Of a stretch of DNA of 64,000 bases, positions 25,501-31,500 are shown in pieces; position 1 is the stretch's first letter, and each line of letters begins with the position of its first letter. Source of the DNA: Salvelinus alpinus. Lineage: Eukaryota > Chordata > Actinopteri > Salmoniformes > Salmonidae. A program made the position numbers and the translations under genes. The stretch lies in contig NC_092120.1 of assembly GCF_045679555.1 (NCBI RefSeq), positions 13,257,805 to 13,321,804 of the forward strand. The letters are read 5' to 3'. Below the pieces are notes generated by a model that worked only from the letters and a program-made list of their open reading frames with translations, ran no database searches and had not been told where the DNA came from.

Positions 25501-28500
25501 ATTCCCTTTCTAAAGTCCCGGACATATAGCTACGAATAAAAGTCTTGAACCAGGCGCCCTATGGACAATTTAGGTTTTAAACACAAATGGGCCCTTGTTT
25601 CTAGGATTGCATGTTACTCTGTGGCCAATCAGGCTCAGTGGGATTTGCGTGCTCCTTTTAATGGCTCCCCGGGTGCAACAGTGCTGAAGACACTTCTCAG
25701 GCATTGTGGCTCACAGATGTGAGAGAGGGGATAGGAAGTGTCTGTTTCTGGTTTGAGTTCTGGACTGGAGAGTCTGCAGGTAGTTTACATTCCCACATCA
25801 TGGGAAGCTGAGGATTGAGTCACTCAATACTCTGTATACAGTGAAGCTGTTTATGAGACGACACTGGTAATTTAACAGTTTAAACAGTTTTACTTTCGTC
25901 CCACAGCGTGCAGGCCCCATCCCCACCACACACACAACACTCAAGTGCCTTTGTCTCTCTCTCTTTCTAACCCTCTCTCGCACACAAAAACGCATGTACA
26001 CACAGACTCACATATGCACTCAGACAAACACATGCACAGACACTTACATGCAAACACACATAAACACCTGAAAATCCCCACTGTGGCTATCTTTCTCTTT
26101 GTCCATTGGTGTTCTGCCAGTGGATTGAACAACCTGAGAAATCGGGCCAGAGAGAACACAGCTGAATGTGATATGAACCAAATGCTCCATTTTCAATTTC
26201 ATTTGTGTCCAACCACATTTGTTCTCCATTTTGTTCCTGTGTGTGTGCAGGGGAGACGTTTCTGGCCCTCTGCTAACCGATGGGAGAGAATAAGACAAAC
26301 GGTTGTACCGGAGCAGTGTCATGAGACGTCTGATGAAACAACACACAGCTTTGTTTTCCTGAATTTACAGGACGTTTTGGGGAAAAGAAATGTATTCCCA
26401 TTCAAAATCCTATTTTCCCTAACCTAAATATAACCCTAACTTCAACCCCAAACCTAACACTTAAGCCTAAAATAGCATTTTAACAAAATTCAGGACATGA
26501 AAAAAGTCCTGACTTTTCTAAATGTTTCTTGTTTTCCTACCTTGTCAGGACGTTCTGGTGACATTGTGGTCGTGATAATGTAGGAAAACATGTATACACA
26601 TGCATACACACACAGAATGCACAGAGCTCTTCGCTACTTCTTTAGGTAGTTAGTGCGCTATCCAAATTGAGCTCATAAAGCATACAATTGTATATTCTTC
26701 AGAGATATTGACCTGCTCTTCTCTTGTCACTCAGCAAGGCCAGCAGTGACAGTCCAAAGCTTGACACCAACCCAAATCCAGTGTAACATAAGCGCATGGA
26801 TCAGGGGATTGTGGTTATGCTCCGAGGAGGGTCCTGTCCTCTTGGCTTTGTCTGTGGATCTATAGTAGGCCCCTCACATTCAAAAAGGTACACAATCTAT
26901 CTATCTATCCACCCATAGCTGTTTGCGCTGCCCTGACCCATTCACCCCCTGGAGCCCGTTCTGGTTTCCCCTGTCCTGTGTCTGAGTGTTATCTGAGAAT
27001 GTGATGAATGGCACGCAGGGTTATATAGTATACAGTACACTGAGGCCTGGGACTGTTCTGACTGTCTGTGACATGCTGCAACGTGAGCCCTTTCACCCAG
27101 TTTGCTTCCACAGAATCCCCATTCCCTTGCGCGGTGCCTCTGTGAAAGTGTGTGTAGCACATTTTTCAGAGCCGAAAGTCAGTTTCCAACATGAGAGAAC
27201 TCCTTCGCAGAAACTATGACAGTGTTTCCCATTTGGATGAATCCTTTCTGCCTTAATGTGAGGCAGGTTTCCATGACCAGCTGTGTTTCAAATCTGCCAT
27301 GACATAGAACATTTGTCAGAGAAAGGGAAGAAGAGGGATGTGAGAGCCGGAGAGAAAGAAAGAAAGACAGACGTGCCACAGTCACGCCATAACAAAAACA
27401 AAAACTCAGAATGGGAACACAGTGACCCTCAGACAGAGTGGGAGAGTCTGGAAAGAATGAGATAAAAACTGTTTCTGAACCAGACAGAAAAAGTGAATGA
27501 AGTGGGAAGTGAGGGAGGAGGGACGGGGAGGGCTGTGTCTAGGTCAGCGGTACAAGGTGGAAGTGAGAGCTGAAAGTGAAAGGGACAAGGAAACACACAC
27601 ACTGCTCCCACAGAGGTGCTGTGAATAACTGCTGATATGAAACGGTAGAGATTAGCGTGGCTCTGGAGGGGTCCTGGCCTGCCAACATTCCTGTTGGAAA
27701 GCTCATGCCGCGCGGCGTGCTGCTGAAACTGAGATTATGACCAGGGGCAGAGGCCTACAGCACTGCTCTCCACAGCACACAGACACACTGTTCTCACAAA
27801 GGCTACATTACAGTAGCTTAGCACTAGGATTTAGTAAGAAAACAGAGATACAGATGGGTGCAGTTTCAGAAGATGGACTTGCCTAAAGAGATGTGGCTGA
27901 CGCTGTGTTTTCAGACCCACATGTTATGATATGCGTATAGCTACTGTATTTCTGACATGGAAATAGCATCATATTCATTAGCGCTCTGCAGTCTGGGTCT
28001 TACCTGGTAAGCAGCGCAGTCCAAACATATCTCTCCCCCGTGCGTTGACACCACTGTGACTCAGCATCCTCTCCTGCGGGGGGGAACAGAAAACAGCCTT
28101 GGTGTTATTACTGCAACCTTTTCAAAAATAATTAGAGAACAAACACTCATTTGATTTTGCTTCAACTCAAGATCTTCTTATTGACCACATTCCCCAACAC
28201 CATAGCCAATTCCACAATGCTCCATGATGACTCTCAGTTTCCATGTTTTATTACTTGTTTTGCTCTGTACTGTATGATTTGATGCGGTCTCAAAGTACTC
28301 CAGGCTGTTCTGCTAGCGGCATAATCCAATCCCATAGAACCACAGGTTGCTATTACCGGACTACTGGCTAGCTGCTAGAACATATGGGCCCATTTAGGCT
28401 GAGCTCCCACCCCCCACAAAAGACCATTTACATAGGGTAGAAATCACACAATGCACAAGACATAGGCCTAGGCATTGAAAAAGGAACTGTTTGTTCTGGT

Positions 28501-31500
28501 AATGACCACTCAGGCGGTCCAATATAGAAACATGGAGACTGCTTTGGACTGAGGTCAAAGTATACAATGAATCTTTATGGTACTGACTACTCACTCAGCA
28601 ATTCTTCACTGCCTACAAGGCCGCTATTCACAATCATATTACATTTTTGCTCCAGTTTAGTCACATATTTCTTGGCTTGCGAACTAAAAACAACTTACTA
28701 TAATGTGTGACAAATACTCTTAGGCTACTATAACTCTTGTGACACACACAATGTAGTGGTGAAGTGAACTGCGTGCTAACATGCTAATGAAAACGTATGG
28801 CACTCTTCTGGTTAACTTTAGATTGACAGTGGCTAAAACCTTACGAGAGCGTTAAAACAAAGATAACCTTTGCTCCATAAAAGGGTTGTAAGTTCCACTC
28901 ATTCATAGCGTAGCTGTTTGCCTTGTCTGTGAAACGCATATGCCCAACCGACCATATCAACAGAGGCCTAAACTCTAGAGCACTCCGCTAACATTAGCAT
29001 GATGCTAGCATCATTTGGTTTTCAGCTTCTTTCCCATCATCAAATCACACAGCTTTTAAATTCTTGCCTCAGAAAGCAAGTGCTAATTCTCAAGTGAAGT
29101 CATGTGGTTAATCAATTTTCCAAATTCATTGGCTGCAGTTAGTGTGAGAGAAACCCCAACAAACAAACTGCCAACCCCCCCTAACAAAAACCTCAGAAAT
29201 GGGCTAACAGTCCTTACTTTCTCAAAACAGAAGATGAAGTCCTGGGTCATACCAAGACATCCTGGACAGGGTTATTGTTCCACCAATTTTATTGACTCAA
29301 TCCTCCTCCCAAGACCTGAGTTAGCAGAAGGGAATGGTGGAAAAACAAGCCTGTTTTTAAATTACAAGGGAGAACACTAAAACTTTACAGGGTTCTTGGT
29401 TTCTGCTCGCCAGCAGACCATTGTTCATGTTTGTTTTCATCTGGCTTTTCAAGTCATATGTTTATCCATTGTTTCAGCACCAAGTCCCCATTTATAACTA
29501 AAACATTCTGCATTCCTTGCTCTTTTTCGGAACTTATTTAGTTTTTTAAATCTGAAACTCAGTTCCTTGTATCAACCAATATTAACAAACGCTGTGTCTG
29601 TGCCTCGGGGTTGTGTTATATTTCGAAAGTTCAGTAAACATATTTGGATTCCAACAGCAGAAATTCTCCAAACTGCTCCACGAGCTAAAACTACATTGGA
29701 GGCTGAGTAAGAATAGAGTGAAAGCCCATCAAATAAACTACAACAAAATGTGTCATAACAGGAAGAGAAACTGCAATAGACAAAGGTATAGAACAAGTCA
29801 GCAGGTAGATTAGAATTTTTATTTATTTAACTAGGCAAGTCAGTTAAAAACAAATTTTAATTTCCAATGACGGCCTAGGAACAGTGGGTTAACTGCCTTG
29901 TTCAGGGGCAGAACGACAGATTTATACCTTGCCAGTTTGGGGATTCGAACTTGCAACCTTTCGGTTACTAGTCGAATGCTCTAACCACTAGGCTACCCTG
30001 CCGCCCCAATAGGAGAGAAGGGCGAGGTGAAGATGTCTAGACAAAAATGACTGGAACCCTAAATCGGTGAGGGAGGAAAAATCCCAAATTAGTCCTAAAT
30101 CCAATACACCCCCCAAAATGAATAACCACATGTCCAGGCTCTGTTTCTGCTGATGCTTCACTCCTCGACTCTGCCTTAAGTATCTGGCTTCTGCGTGTGT
30201 ACTACTCGATCAACTCTTTCCCTCCCTCCCTTTCTCCTCAGGGAGTGCAGCCAAGGCCCATTGCAGTTTCCATTGCTCATGGCTTCCCCTTGCTACTGCG
30301 ACCAGACTTCTTCTGCAGAGGAGAACATACCTCCTCTGGCCTGAAATAGACCAAACTTACCGGAGGGAGGAAAGTGGCAGTCCAACACCACATAAACCTC
30401 ACACTGTAGGGTTGAACAACGTCCCTCGCCAACAAGCACAACAAGGGGCCTGTGTGTATCTCAGGTAGTTACATTTTTACTAGTTAGATCATTAAAACAC
30501 ACTGTTTTAACATGTGGTGCTGCTGTAGAGGGAGGTTAGCCTGTTGGTTTATGTGGTATTGTCAATTTCCTCACATCAATAAGCAGGTTTGTGGCATTGT
30601 CGTAGGGGCTCCAAAAATATAAACAAGGATGTGGGGTCTTTTCTCTAAACATGGATTTACTTTGAAGTGTTTTACCTCTTGCCCCATTTGGAGCAACTCC
30701 TGAAACATAAACCAGACAAAAGTCGTCCTGAAACCCAAAACCGTTTCTGTCTAGCCGTGAGTCGTGGCTTTGCTTTAATGCTGCCTCTTTCTTTTGCTTT
30801 CAAGGAGCGTCTACGACAGTGTAATACATTTCCTACAACAGAAATAGTCACATCAAACACTTTATTATACAGAGAGAACAAAACCCCAACGACAAAACAA
30901 TGAAAGAGATCCCACACTGTAAAAGACTACTGAGAATTCCACCTCGGAATGTGCAAAAAACAAGGAAGGAAAGTGATTTAAACATATAGGAGAAAATATG
31001 AATGTTTTAATGAATCGTGAATTCATATACCATTATCCACTTGCCCTGCTTAAAATGCTGCTTTGAACCACTAGCTTACTCCACAGCCTGCAGAAGCAGT
31101 ACTATAACTCTCCCTATGGAATCTAATGTGCCTACTACTCTCCATATAAATGAAGGTAGAGGGACTATTTATAGTAATGCCTATGGTGTCTTGGCCTTAT
31201 ATCATTACAACGACCTCAGTATAGACGTGGTCTGCAACAAACACTCATTAACTGCCCTTAACGATAGTCCAAATTAGTTGTTGTTCATGGTGAGACATTT
31301 TGCATTCTAATCCTCTTCTGTATCCCTCTCCATTCAACTGTGTATCATCTAGTCCAAAGGAAACTGTATACTCAGTGATGCACTCGCTGTGAAAGTAAGG
31401 TTCAAAGTTAAATCAGAGTGGCACGTGTGTGTCAGAGGGTGTATCTGGCGATACGTATTTCAAGCTTCTATTTGTCACTGTGCATGTGTCAGTACGTAGC

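Noticed and set aside
26400..26470. Interstitial telomere repeat
   Set aside because: CCTAA-like motifs are irregular and part of a dispersed repeat bounded by CAGGACGTT blocks.
29930..30007. tRNA gene
   Set aside because: The B box belongs to the head of an HpaI-type SINE; no complete cloverleaf.
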